Below, piece by piece: positions 40,211 to 48,700 of a stretch of DNA of 64,000 bases. The DNA is from Methylobacterium soli (GTDB lineage Bacteria; Pseudomonadota; Alphaproteobacteria; Rhizobiales; Beijerinckiaceae): NCBI RefSeq assembly GCF_008806385.1, contig NZ_VZZK01000008.1:161681-225680 (forward strand), read 5' to 3'. The stretch's first letter is position 1. Every line of letters starts with the position of its first letter. The notes beneath the pieces are model-generated. The model saw only the letters and a program-made list of their open reading frames with translations, did not search any database and was not told where the DNA came from. The position numbers and the translations under genes are program-made.

Positions 40211-41428
40211 TCAGTTCGAGGACTTTTCCTTGAGGCGGACGACGCCCGCGTTCTTGGCGTCCTCGGGCTTGGCGTAGACGATCTTGCCGTCCTGGACCTT
40301 CCCGAACACCACCATGTTGCGCGAGATCGCGTTGTGGTCCTTGGCCGAGAACGGCTTCTCGTAGGTCGTGATCACGCCCTCGACGCGCTCGTTCAGGTTC
40401 TCCAGCGCGGCGCGGATCTTCGCCCCGTCGGTGGAGCCCGCCTGCTTGATCGCGGCGGCCAGGATGAAGACCGAGTCGTAGCCCTGCGCGCCCGCCACCG
40501 GGGTCGGGATCTTGGTCACGCCGTAGCTCTTGTAATAGCTCTCGAGGAAGCTCTTGCGCCGGGGCAGCGTCTGATCCTCGATGAAGGTCTGGGGCATGAT
40601 CACCCCGTTCCCGTTCGGGCCGGCGATGTCGATGAAGCTCTGCATCGAGGAGGGCCACGACGTGATCATCGGGACCTTCCAGCCGAGCTTCGCCATGCCG
40701 TTGGAGACCTGTGCGAGCTCGGGGCCGATGCCGTAGGCCAGGATGACGTCCGCCCCGGCCTGCTGCGCCTTCAGCAGCTGGGCCGTCATGTCGACGTCCT
40801 TGATGTTGAACTTCTCCACCGCGACGGGCTTCACGCCCTTGGTGGCGAGGTATTTCTCGATATCCTCGCGGCCGAGCTGGCCGTAATTCGTCGAGTCGGC
40901 CAGGACCGCGATCTTCTTGTGGCCCTGGGCCAGGGCCTCGTCGACCATCATGCCGGCCTGCAGCACGTCGTAGGCCGAATTCCGGAAGACGTAGTTCGCG
41001 TCGTAATCCGGCTCCTTGAACTGGTTCGTGATGATCGTGCCGGTGGCGACGTTGTTGAAGACCGGGATCTCGGCCTCCTGGTAGAAGCGCTGCGCGGCGA
41101 GCGCCACGCCGGTATTGATGAAGCCCAGCGTCGCGACGACCTTCTCCTTGTTGATGAGCTCCTGCGCCACCTGGGCGCCGACCTCGTTCTTGGCCTCGTC
41201 GTCGCGCTCGACCAGGAGCAGGGGCCGCCCGAGGACGCCGCCCGCCTTGTTGATCTCCGCGGCCGCGAGCCGGGCGCCGTCGCGCATCGACACGCCCATC
41301 GAGGAGGACCCGCCCGTATAGGGGCCGGTGACGCCGATCTTGATGGGGTCGGCGGCCTGTGCCGGCATCAACCCGAGCGCCGTCGCGCAGACGAGCGCGC
41401 CCATGAGCGCGCGTCTCCTGGTCGTCAT
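40211..41428 (-). CDS. livK: Periplasmic branched-chain amino acid-type binding protein
   Basis: The 405-residue precursor has a signal peptide (TTRRRALMGALVCATALG, cleavage after AQA at 25) and a type I periplasmic binding fold: DPIKIGVTGPYTGGSSSMG, then EINKAGGVLGRPLLLVERDDE and the second lobe KIAVLADSTNYGQLGREDIEKY. It delivers ligand to LivH-LivMG-LivF. The GAGAGGAAACG upstream of ATG 41428 is a good ribosome site. It is the first gene of the operon. Binding proteins of this branch also serve amides or aromatic acids. Confidence 0.9.
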   Translation of the reverse strand: MTTRRRALMGALVCATALGLMPAQAADPIKIGVTGPYTGGSSSMGVSMRDGARLAAAEINKAGGVLGRPLLLVERDDEAKNEVGAQVAQELINKEKVVATLGFINTGVALAAQRFYQEAEIPVFNNVATGTIITNQFKEPDYDANYVFRNSAYDVLQAGMMVDEALAQGHKKIAVLADSTNYGQLGREDIEKYLATKGVKPVAVEKFNIKDVDMTAQLLKAQQAGADVILAYGIGPELAQVSNGMAKLGWKVPMITSWPSSMQSFIDIAGPNGNGVIMPQTFIEDQTLPRRKSFLESYYKSYGVTKIPTPVAGAQGYDSVFILAAAIKQAGSTDGAKIRAALENLNERVEGVITTYEKPFSAKDHNAISRNMVVFGKVQDGKIVYAKPEDAKNAGVVRLKEKSSN

Positions 41429-41873
41429 CGTTTCCTCTCCATGATGCCGCAGGCATGCCCTTCGGAGTGGCACTTCTATCGCGGCGCGGCATAGTCTTGC
41501 TCGAAGTTGTTTGCCGCCGTCAAGATCTGAACATGAGCTGCGGCCAGCGTCGATTACACGCTGTGGATGATCGCGACCCGGCATTGATGACAAAACGAGC
41601 AATAGCTCTCGAATCCGGGCGAAACTGCGGGATTAACCGCCCGATCGACACGGCGCGCGGCGGCGCGGGGGATGCGAGATCTCGCGGGTCCTGCCCGATG
41701 CCTGACATCGCCAGGGTCGCGGGCGGGCCCCGCTTGGTCGGGGCCGGCGCGCGGCGCGTGCCCGCGCGGCCACAGGCCGGCGCCGGCGCGGCGCGGAGGC
41801 CGGCCCCGCCCCGCTTTCGCCGCATCGGCCCGGGATGGGGCCCGTCCCTGTCCTGAGAGATGCCCGCGCGCCG
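41429..41873. other. Divergent intergenic region, livK / CAP lipoprotein
   Basis: No gene is supported. It should contain the liv operon promoter; a CTTGACG element on the minus strand (41518-41524) is a possible -35, without a good -10 partner. The right half (41660-41830) is extremely GC-rich. Confidence 0.3.
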
Positions 41874-42374
41874 ATGGCCCCCCCTTCTCCTCGCTCCGCC
41901 CTCCGCGCCGCCGCCGCGGCCCTCGTCCTCGCCTTGGCCGGCTGCGGCTCTCCGGGGCTGCTGCCCGATGCGGGAGTCCCTACCCTCGACGTCATCCTCG
42001 ACGAGACGGCGGCGGCCGTGGCGATCTCGGCCTATCGGGTCCAGCACGGGCTCTCGCCGGTCGTGGTCGATCGCGGCCTCGTCAAGGCCGCGGCCTATCA
42101 GGCCGGGACGAATGCGCGGGCGGGGCGCCTCTCGCACGAGATCGGCGGCAGCTTCACGTCGCGCATGGCGCAGGTCGGCCTCGGCCGGGCCTACGCGGCG
42201 GAGAACCTGAGCGCGGGCTCGGAGACCTTCGACCAGGTGCTCGCCCGCTGGAAGGCCTCGCCGGAGCACAATCGCAACATGCTGATCCCGCAGATCCGCC
42301 GCATCGGCATCGCCCGCGTCGATGCGCCGGGCACGCGCTACAAGCGCTACTGGGCGCTGGTGCTGGGGGGCTGA
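41874..42374 (+). CDS. CAP-domain lipoprotein
   Basis: The 166-residue product has a signal peptide ending in LALAGC, so Cys24 should be lipidated. The mature part is a CAP/SCP (PR-1-like) domain: ISAYRVQHGLSPVVVDRGLVKAAAYQA, LSHEIGG, GRAYAAENLSAGSETFDQVLARWKASPEHNRNML and GIARVDAPGTRYKRYWALVLGG. His in LSHE and SPEHNRN and Glu in AENL are the conserved cavity residues. The role of bacterial CAP proteins is mostly unknown. An in-frame ATG at 41835 is an alternative start that would bury the signal peptide. Confidence 0.85.
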   Translation: MAPPSPRSALRAAAAALVLALAGCGSPGLLPDAGVPTLDVILDETAAAVAISAYRVQHGLSPVVVDRGLVKAAAYQAGTNARAGRLSHEIGGSFTSRMAQVGLGRAYAAENLSAGSETFDQVLARWKASPEHNRNMLIPQIRRIGIARVDAPGTRYKRYWALVLGG

Positions 42375-42802
42375 GGGCGCGGCCCGCCGGATGCGGGCTC
42401 CGTTCCGTTGACGCCCGCCGGGCAGGCGTGCCGATGCCTCCCGGCCGCAACCGGGCTCCCGCGCGGCACCCCGCACGCCCCTTCGCTCGCATGCCCGTGC
42501 GTCGGAGGCACACCGGGCGGAATTCGGCTGCCCGGCGACGCGTCGCGAAGTCAGGACTTGACCGCGCCGCGTTCCACGCCAGAGTGCGGGCGGATGTTGG
42601 GTGCGTGATTAAGAGATCGGTGATGAACCCCCGGCACTGTGCCGAGGCGAATGCGCGTCGACCCCGCGGTGCAGCCAGCACCGCCCGGCGCGGGCGCAGC
42701 CTCGGATCGGCGCCGAAAGCCAGGGCATGCGAATGCCATGATTTCGGGTGATGACTCGCCGCAGGACGGTTCGACCATGCGCAGACAGGTAGGAAACGGA
42801 TC
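42375..42802. other. Intergenic region without recognised gene
   Basis: This 428-base stretch separates the CAP lipoprotein gene from the 800-residue protein gene. Codon use and frame lengths on both strands look random and I see no RNA structure or repeat of note. AGGA at 42791-42794 is the ribosome site of the next gene. Confidence 0.4.
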
Positions 42803-45205
42803 TTGAGCGCGAGGGTTCTCTCTTTCTTTCGGCCCGCTCCCGCGACGTCGGGCGACTGGTCGCAGCAGGAACTCGCAGAATTCTACCGGGTCGAGGCGGC
42901 CTCGCTTCAAGCCGGCCTGCGGCTCTCCCTGGAACGCGGCCTGAGCGACGAGGGTGACCCCTGGCTGGTGTTCTGCCGCGAGGACGGAGAGGTCTTCCTC
43001 CACTTCGCGCGGGTCGACGGCTCCTACGTCATCGTCAGCGACATGGTCGGCGAGCCCCTGATCGGGCCGGATTTCCGGGCCCTCCTGGCCGAGCTCGTCG
43101 CGCGCAATCCGAGCGTGCTGCCGATCCATCGTGACGCGCCCGGCGGCACGGGCGCGCGCAGCGGGGCCCAGGTCCTGATGCACCCCGCGGCCCTCCTGGC
43201 GGCGATCGTGGCGACGACCTGCCTGTTCTCGACCATGAACGAGGCGGTCGCGAGCGAGCTCGACAGCGGTCCGTTGCCAGGGGCGCGGCCGACGGCTGAC
43301 ATGGAATCCCATCTCGGCTTCGCCTCGGTGCCACTTCATCACGACCATGACGTCGCTGAAGCGGACAGCGCCCGTGCGCGCGCCGGCGAGCAGCGCGAGC
43401 TCGCGGTCTCGACCTCCGTGGTCATGGCCTGCATCGCGTCCTTCCTCGACCAGAGTTCGCCCCGCACCGATCTGACCGTGCAGAACAAGCTGGCAAGCAC
43501 CGAGGCGCTGAGCCAGCGCGCTCAGGCATCCACCGAGACGGTTCGCTCGCCTGCGACCGAATCGAAGAGAGGCGATCAGGGCAACGACTCGGGGCAATGG
43601 CTGGAGCATCAGGAGGCTCGCGATACGATTCCGACCCATGCGACGACGTCCGTATGGCCGCAGCTCACACCGCGTGAAGCGGGAGCAATCCTGCTCTCCA
43701 CACCGGGTGCCAGCGTGGTCACGCTCGGCTCCGATGGGTCGCAGTTGCTCGCTAGAGGCGGAGTCTTCGATGGCGCGGCGTCTTTACAGTTCGTGCTGCT
43801 GCCCTCCGCCGGCACCGCGCGCCTCGTGATTCAGCATGCTGCGGACGGACCGAGTGTGCCATCAAAAAGCGGGAGCGCCTCCTCCGCCTCGACCGGCGCC
43901 GGCTCGGATTCGAGTGCAGGCCTGGACAGCAGCGCACCCGCTACAGCGGCGAACGAGACCGGGCACCAGATCGAGCCGAGCCGGGTGACGAGCCCGGCCG
44001 ACAAGGCCCTCGTGTCGTCGAGCCTGGCCGCATCGAGCAACGCTCTCGGTGGAAGCGGCAATTCCGGTGCGACCTCCGCGACAGCGAGCGGCGCGGAAGC
44101 TTCCAAGAAGCTTATTTTGGCTGGATCAAGCGATGGCGGATCCTCGGCCAACGTAGCCCAGGTTAAATCGAGTTCAACAGTGGTCAGCAACGACAGTCCG
44201 GCGACCACCGGGACGCTGCTGTCAAGCGACACCACCGGCAGCAAGAGCGTCCTCAGTCCGCTCCAAGACCTGACCAGCCTCACGGCGAAAACGGTCTCTC
44301 TCTTCCTGCACACTCTGATCGGTGACACGACCAAGGTGGGGGCACTGGATGGTAGCGACGGCCCCTTAGGCTCTCAGGACATCATCCTCGTCACCGGTGC
44401 GGCGACCAGCACGGTGCAGAGCACCTCGGCGTCAAACAAGGTCAGCTCGGGTCAGTCGACGAGCGGAGGAGCATCCATCTTCAAGATTGACCCTGGATCG
44501 TCGCACGCCTTGGTTATCAGCGCCTCGAACGATCACAGCACATTGGACCCGGCCCCGTCCCCGAGCAGCATCCCGGTTGGATCGACGGCGCACGCCAGTC
44601 AGGCCGACAGCGCCCATACGGCGTCCGCGTCGGACGCGAGCACGCTGATCACGAAGGCTTCCGCGATCGTCAGCCAGGCAGTGAATGCGAGTTCCGGACA
44701 AGCGACGCAGATCGGCGGCGTCGACGCAGCCCATGTCACCTCGTCCTCGTCAACGGACACTGCCTTAGTCGCAACGCAGGGCTCGGCTATCACGGCCCAG
44801 GGAATGATTGCAGCAGCAAGCGGACCAACGGCAGCGGGAACTTCGACGAACGCCGCAGCCGCCGGCGGCACAGATCCCGCCAGCTCGACGATCACGACGG
44901 AAGCTGAGCATACAGCTGCTCTGCACACCGTGACGGCCCTGGTGAGTTCGACGAATACGATCACGAAAGCTGTCTCGATCAGTCTCGCGACGGGCTCCAT
45001 TCCCCTCGATGCGGCGCAGTTGCGGATCATCGACACGTTCATCGCATCGACACCGAACGTGAAGATCGTGGCGACCGGCGCTACCCTGGAAATCTACGAT
45101 CCTTCGGCGCTTGATGATCCGAGCATTCACGCCATGAGTTGGGATCTCGGTGGGGGATCTAGTGTCAAAGTCATCGGTATCAGCGATGCGCATCTTCTTG
45201 GCTAA
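42803..45205 (+). CDS. Large Ser/Ala/Thr-rich membrane-anchored protein, unknown function
   Basis: An 800-residue protein, not recognised as a named family. Residues 18-110 look like a folded cytoplasmic domain (WSQQELAEFYRVEAAS, DEGDPWLVFCREDGEVFLHFAR). A membrane helix follows at about 128-146 (PAALLAAIVATTCLFSTM). Residues ~210-710 are low-complexity, dominated by Ser, Ala, Thr, Gly and Asp, and the last ~60 residues regain hydrophobic strands (IIDTFIASTPNVKIVATG). The start is TTG at 42803, with AGGA 8 nt upstream. Base composition is lower in GC than in the flanking liv genes. An exported surface or adhesin-like protein is possible but unproven. Confidence 0.7.
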   Translation: MSARVLSFFRPAPATSGDWSQQELAEFYRVEAASLQAGLRLSLERGLSDEGDPWLVFCREDGEVFLHFARVDGSYVIVSDMVGEPLIGPDFRALLAELVARNPSVLPIHRDAPGGTGARSGAQVLMHPAALLAAIVATTCLFSTMNEAVASELDSGPLPGARPTADMESHLGFASVPLHHDHDVAEADSARARAGEQRELAVSTSVVMACIASFLDQSSPRTDLTVQNKLASTEALSQRAQASTETVRSPATESKRGDQGNDSGQWLEHQEARDTIPTHATTSVWPQLTPREAGAILLSTPGASVVTLGSDGSQLLARGGVFDGAASLQFVLLPSAGTARLVIQHAADGPSVPSKSGSASSASTGAGSDSSAGLDSSAPATAANETGHQIEPSRVTSPADKALVSSSLAASSNALGGSGNSGATSATASGAEASKKLILAGSSDGGSSANVAQVKSSSTVVSNDSPATTGTLLSSDTTGSKSVLSPLQDLTSLTAKTVSLFLHTLIGDTTKVGALDGSDGPLGSQDIILVTGAATSTVQSTSASNKVSSGQSTSGGASIFKIDPGSSHALVISASNDHSTLDPAPSPSSIPVGSTAHASQADSAHTASASDASTLITKASAIVSQAVNASSGQATQIGGVDAAHVTSSSSTDTALVATQGSAITAQGMIAAASGPTAAGTSTNAAAAGGTDPASSTITTEAEHTAALHTVTALVSSTNTITKAVSISLATGSIPLDAAQLRIIDTFIASTPNVKIVATGATLEIYDPSALDDPSIHAMSWDLGGGSSVKVIGISDAHLLG

Positions 45206-45662
45206 GTGCTTCGCGACGAGAGGGCAGTCAGAGCACCGTACCGATCGTGACCGCGTGCTTTTGCAGGTTACCTGGGCCTACACCGGAGGATGCTCGCATC
45301 ATGAGCGGCGAGCCTCTTCCCACCCCTGACGACCCTTCGGCCATGTGGCGGATTGATCCGAGCCCAATGGCCCGCTTGTCCACCTCAGCGATTCATCCGG
45401 CTGGAAAGATCGCAACCTACGGAAAGCGGTTCAGCTGCTTTCTTGCGTCGAGCGTCGGTCGGGAGGCCCCCGACCTGTCGCGTCGGAGGCTTCCCTGAGC
45501 CCCGATGGCATAGATCCACGTGGAACACCCAACACTTGTGGACGCCGCTCCGATAGGGCTCACCCGGTTGCCATTGCGTCTCGTTCGCTCATCCGGCGGT
45601 CGAGACGACGTCCGCCGGCCCTACCGGAACGATCGCGTCGCGAGATTCCAGAGTTGAGACGC
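45206..45662. other. Intergenic region without recognised gene
   Basis: A 457-base stretch between convergent genes. Short frames on the plus strand (for example 45301-45498) have no ribosome site or codon bias to support them. No terminator-type hairpin with a T tract was found. Confidence 0.4.
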
Positions 45663-46073
45663 CTAGTTGACGGAGCCTGCCGTCTTGGCGGCCTCCTGCT
45701 CCTTGACGACCTGCAGCGTTTGATGGGTGAGACTGGCGGCCCCCAACGCGGCGAGGTCAGCAGAAAAGACTAGAGTGAGTTCAGCACCACCGATCAGTCC
45801 GACCTTCAAGGTCGGTAAGTTGGTGACCGGATCAACGCTCCCCTCCACCGACTCAACGGGAAGCTGTCCTGGCGACACCAGCGTTCCGTCCGGAACCCCT
45901 TTGCCAATGCTGCTGAGGAAACTCGCCATCAGCAGCGAAGACCCGAGGTTGGCAGCACCGGCCACATCGATATCGACGTTGGTGGTGTGTCCACCCAGCG
46001 TGAAATTCAAGCGCGGAACGACATTCTTTCCGATATCGACGTAGATGCCGAGCTGGTCGTTGGAACTGGCCAT
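45663..46073 (-). CDS. Hypothetical protein, 136 aa
   Basis: Not recognised. The product starts MASSNDQLG, lacks a signal peptide or membrane helix, and is rich in Gly, Val, Leu and Ala with alternating strand-like segments (LNFTLGGHTTNVDIDVAGAANLG, LPTLKVGLIGGAELTLVFSADL, in parts). A beta-rich soluble fold is likely. An ATG 6 bases upstream (46079) is also possible; AAGG is better spaced for 46073. It lies downstream of, and on the same strand as, the Xre-type regulator at 46285-46677, which might control it. Confidence 0.55.
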   Translation of the reverse strand: MASSNDQLGIYVDIGKNVVPRLNFTLGGHTTNVDIDVAGAANLGSSLLMASFLSSIGKGVPDGTLVSPGQLPVESVEGSVDPVTNLPTLKVGLIGGAELTLVFSADLAALGAASLTHQTLQVVKEQEAAKTAGSVN

Positions 46074-46284
46074 AAACATGTGCCTTCTGGATACGGATGG
46101 AGGATCGACCCGCCGGAAACAAACGAGAGGTGGAGCCACCCAATGGACCGGCAAAGGCGCCATTTTCGTGGCCCACCCCGAGGTCAGACCACGATGAGTG
46201 CGACGGCCTGTAGCACGCATAAGCGCCCGGCTGGGGTCGCGTCCAGAGTACCGTTCGACAGCTGGGTCCGGCGTGGAGCGTTCG

Positions 46285-46677
46285 TCAAACCGTATCGTTT
46301 TCGGGCATCTCAGGCCCAGGCGGTGTGGCGGCACCGATCTCGACAAGATCAGGGAACGCTGTTCCGTCGCGGATCTCCGGAGACTGCTCGAACAGTACCG
46401 CGAAGGTCTCCGGATCGTAGAAGCGCATGATCATGAGCAGGAAGGTTCGGGCCTCGATCCCGTATGCGTCGGCCCAGACCCGGATCTGGTCCGGTGGGAC
46501 GCGGCCCCGCCCGGTCTCGACCTGCGACACGAAGGTGTAGAGCGGCGATCCAATCTCGGCGGAGAATGAGCGCTGCGAGAGGCCAGCCTTCTCGCGCAGG
46601 TGCTTCAGAAGCTTCCCAGCCTCGCGCCGCAATTCCTGCGTCTCGGGTGAAGACAACTTCTGCGCGTTGGTATACAT
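46285..46677 (-). CDS. Xre-family transcriptional regulator (paralogue 1)
   Basis: A 130-residue DNA-binding protein. Residues about 20-75 form a HTH_XRE domain (LLKHLREKAGLSQRSFSAEI, VSQVETGRGRVPPDQIRVWADAYG). The C-terminal part FLLMIMRFYDPETFAVLFEQ is shared with the regulator at 57907-58281, which also begins M(Y/F)TN-Q-LSSPE-QELRRE. The two are clear paralogues. Two palindromes sit 20-60 bases upstream of its start, suggesting autoregulation. Targets are unknown. Confidence 0.85.
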   Translation of the reverse strand: MYTNAQKLSSPETQELRREAGKLLKHLREKAGLSQRSFSAEIGSPLYTFVSQVETGRGRVPPDQIRVWADAYGIEARTFLLMIMRFYDPETFAVLFEQSPEIRDGTAFPDLVEIGAATPPGPEMPENDTV

Positions 46678-46697
46678 TGTCCGCCGCTCTGGGTTGC

Positions 46698-46736
46698 ACT
46701 AACTGCGTATAGCGTTAGTCATACTGTCGGTATGAC
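46698..46736. promoter_or_regulatory. Two palindromes upstream of Xre regulator 1
   Basis: ACTAAC (46698-46703) and GTTAGT (46714-46719) form one inverted repeat with a 10-nt spacer. GTCATAC (46718-46724) and GTATGAC (46730-46736) form a second, perfect 7-bp repeat with a 5-nt spacer. They overlap by two bases and precede the regulator gene. Operators for autoregulation are the simplest reading. Confidence 0.6.
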
Positions 46737-47466
46737 CTTGGGCAGCTCCCTGTCAAGATGCGGATTGGCTGGGCTCGCAATTCGTAGCCTTCGGCTGAGC
46801 CACAGGCTACCTTGGTGCCTCAAACTAGGATGTCTGGCCAGTCGAGGCATATGCCCGCAGCCGGATCATGCGCAGAGCAGCTTGCCGTCAGCGTGATGGG
46901 GATGTCTCTCCAGCCTAAACGGTCCTCTCGATGGTGACATCGGCGGCGCTCGACGTCCCGTCATTGCTGCGTGATGACGAGGTCACGCTGAATGAGCGTG
47001 TGGTGCCGGCAGACGAGAACGCGGGCGATCAGCTCGATTCTCCCTGACCAAACCCAGCAGGATCCCTCTCAAATTCAGTGCGGCGCCAGGTCGGCTCTCG
47101 CAGGGGTGACAACAACAGCATCCGCGTCTCCGACGTCTGCCGACGGCGGCACCAATCCGATCCACGCTGTTCCGCCCCGTTTCGATTCCTTGGACGGACG
47201 CCGGACGGCGTTCGCTGTCGCCGCTGGAGGGGTTACAGTGTGGCTCCGATTCGCATAAGGCTGAGCATGTTTCCTGCGGGAGCGCACCTCGCGGATCCAA
47301 CGCGTGCGCTCACCCGGCTGAAACGAAGGGAGAGTGACTCACGGCGAGGGGGGTTCATCAACCGAACGAAGGCGGCCCGCTCAGATTCCTAGCCCCGATT
47401 GCAGCGTAAAACGCGACGCTCGCACGGACAGATCCCCGATCTTCATGACCAGAGATGGTTCGATAG
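46737..47466. other. Intergenic region of about 730 bases
   Basis: No gene is supported. Short frames occur on both strands, for example a 38-codon plus-strand frame starting at 46931, and a minus-strand stretch around 46965-47050 that reads like a protein end but has no recognisable family. The composition drops in GC toward 47,450, where the AT-rich glycosyltransferase gene begins. It may be decayed mobile DNA, but no terminal repeats were seen. Confidence 0.35.
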
Positions 47467-48678
47467 ATGCTACCAAAGACTCCCCAAGCAAACCGCTTTC
47501 TCATCGACGTCTCCACGAGCATGCGCTGGAAGGGCCATAATGCAGTCGGAATTGTGAGAACTGAGAGAGAAATCGCCAAACATTTCTTAGAACACGTTCC
47601 GGGTTCTTGTTTTTTCTACTATGATCGTGAAGAAAAGAAATTTCGCTTAATCTCGAATAAAGCTGCTGCGGAACTTCTCTTCGACTCTGCCGATCATCCG
47701 AAATCTGTCAAAATCAACACTGACAAGGTTCCTGACTATCCGACATTCTTCCGCTTCACGCGAACGGATGTGGTCATCAGTGCAGGTCTGCTCTGGGATC
47801 TTGATTACATGGCAGCACTCTACAAAGAAAAAAATCGCTGTGGCATGTATGTTGCACAAGTCGTGTACGACATTATACCGATCATCATGCCAGAATATTG
47901 TGTGCCCGGCATGGATTTGAAATTTCCTAAGTTCATCTTGGATGCAGCTTGGACCTGCGACGCGATCCTCAGCATCTCCGACTCAACGCAGAACGACCTC
48001 GTAAGTTACTACCGAAGGATCGGCCTGGAAGCTCCAGCGATGAAGCGAATGTACCTTGGTACTGACATTTCTGAGACAAGATCACAACCGATAAATGAAG
48101 ATTTCGGCCTCGAACCAGGAAAGTTCGTACTTTATGTCAGCACGATTGAGCCGCGAAAAAACCATCAGATGCTATTCAATATATGGCGTGAATTGAACGA
48201 TAGAAGTCCTGATACACTCGTGCCATTGGTTTTTGTTGGCGGTAAAGGTTGGAATAGCGAAAATTTAATGTCATTTATTCAAAATTGCCCGGATCTATAT
48301 CCAAAATACTTAAAGATATATAACAATATATCGGATTCTGGTCTCAATTGGATGTACCGAAATTCGATTTTTACTGTCTATCCCTCTCTATATGAAGGAT
48401 GGGGATTGCCGGTAACCGAAAGCCTTGCGAGAGGAAAAGTTTGTATTTCATCAGAAACCTCCTCGATGCCGGAGGCAGGGAGCGGATTTGCCGATCTGCT
48501 GCATCCGCTCGATTACATATCATGGCGCGACCGAGTCGCTGCCTATCTGTCAGACGATACATTGCTGCTCTCGCGTGAAGCCCAGATCCGCGAGGGCTTC
48601 GAAGCCCTGTCTTGGCGTGAATGCATGTCGCGATTTGCGGACACGGTGTTTGCGACTGTCGCTGATCGTACTCATTAG
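47467..48678 (+). CDS. GT4-family glycosyltransferase, AT-rich
   Basis: The 403-residue protein is a GT-B glycosyltransferase. The C-terminal donor domain has FVLYVSTIEPRKNHQMLFNIW, VFVGGKGW and VYPSLYEGWGLPVTESLARGKVCISS, with the catalytic-site Glu of the EX7E motif in YEGWGLPVTE. The N-terminal domain has HNAVGIVRTEREIAKHFL, common in rhamnosyl/mannosyltransferases of surface polysaccharides. No signal peptide or membrane helix. Codons use many A/T third positions, unlike almost every other gene here, indicating transfer. The next glycosyltransferase gene starts 22 bases later. Confidence 0.85.
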   Translation: MLPKTPQANRFLIDVSTSMRWKGHNAVGIVRTEREIAKHFLEHVPGSCFFYYDREEKKFRLISNKAAAELLFDSADHPKSVKINTDKVPDYPTFFRFTRTDVVISAGLLWDLDYMAALYKEKNRCGMYVAQVVYDIIPIIMPEYCVPGMDLKFPKFILDAAWTCDAILSISDSTQNDLVSYYRRIGLEAPAMKRMYLGTDISETRSQPINEDFGLEPGKFVLYVSTIEPRKNHQMLFNIWRELNDRSPDTLVPLVFVGGKGWNSENLMSFIQNCPDLYPKYLKIYNNISDSGLNWMYRNSIFTVYPSLYEGWGLPVTESLARGKVCISSETSSMPEAGSGFADLLHPLDYISWRDRVAAYLSDDTLLLSREAQIREGFEALSWRECMSRFADTVFATVADRTH

Positions 48679-48700
48679 CGCCGGATGAGAAATTAGCACC

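Noticed and set aside
45247..45498. 83-codon plus-strand frame
   Set aside because: No ribosome site, no conserved pattern, and composition like the surrounding non-coding sequence.
46737..47466. Insertion sequence remnant
   Set aside because: Frames look protein-like in places but no transposase motif, terminal inverted repeat or target duplication could be identified.
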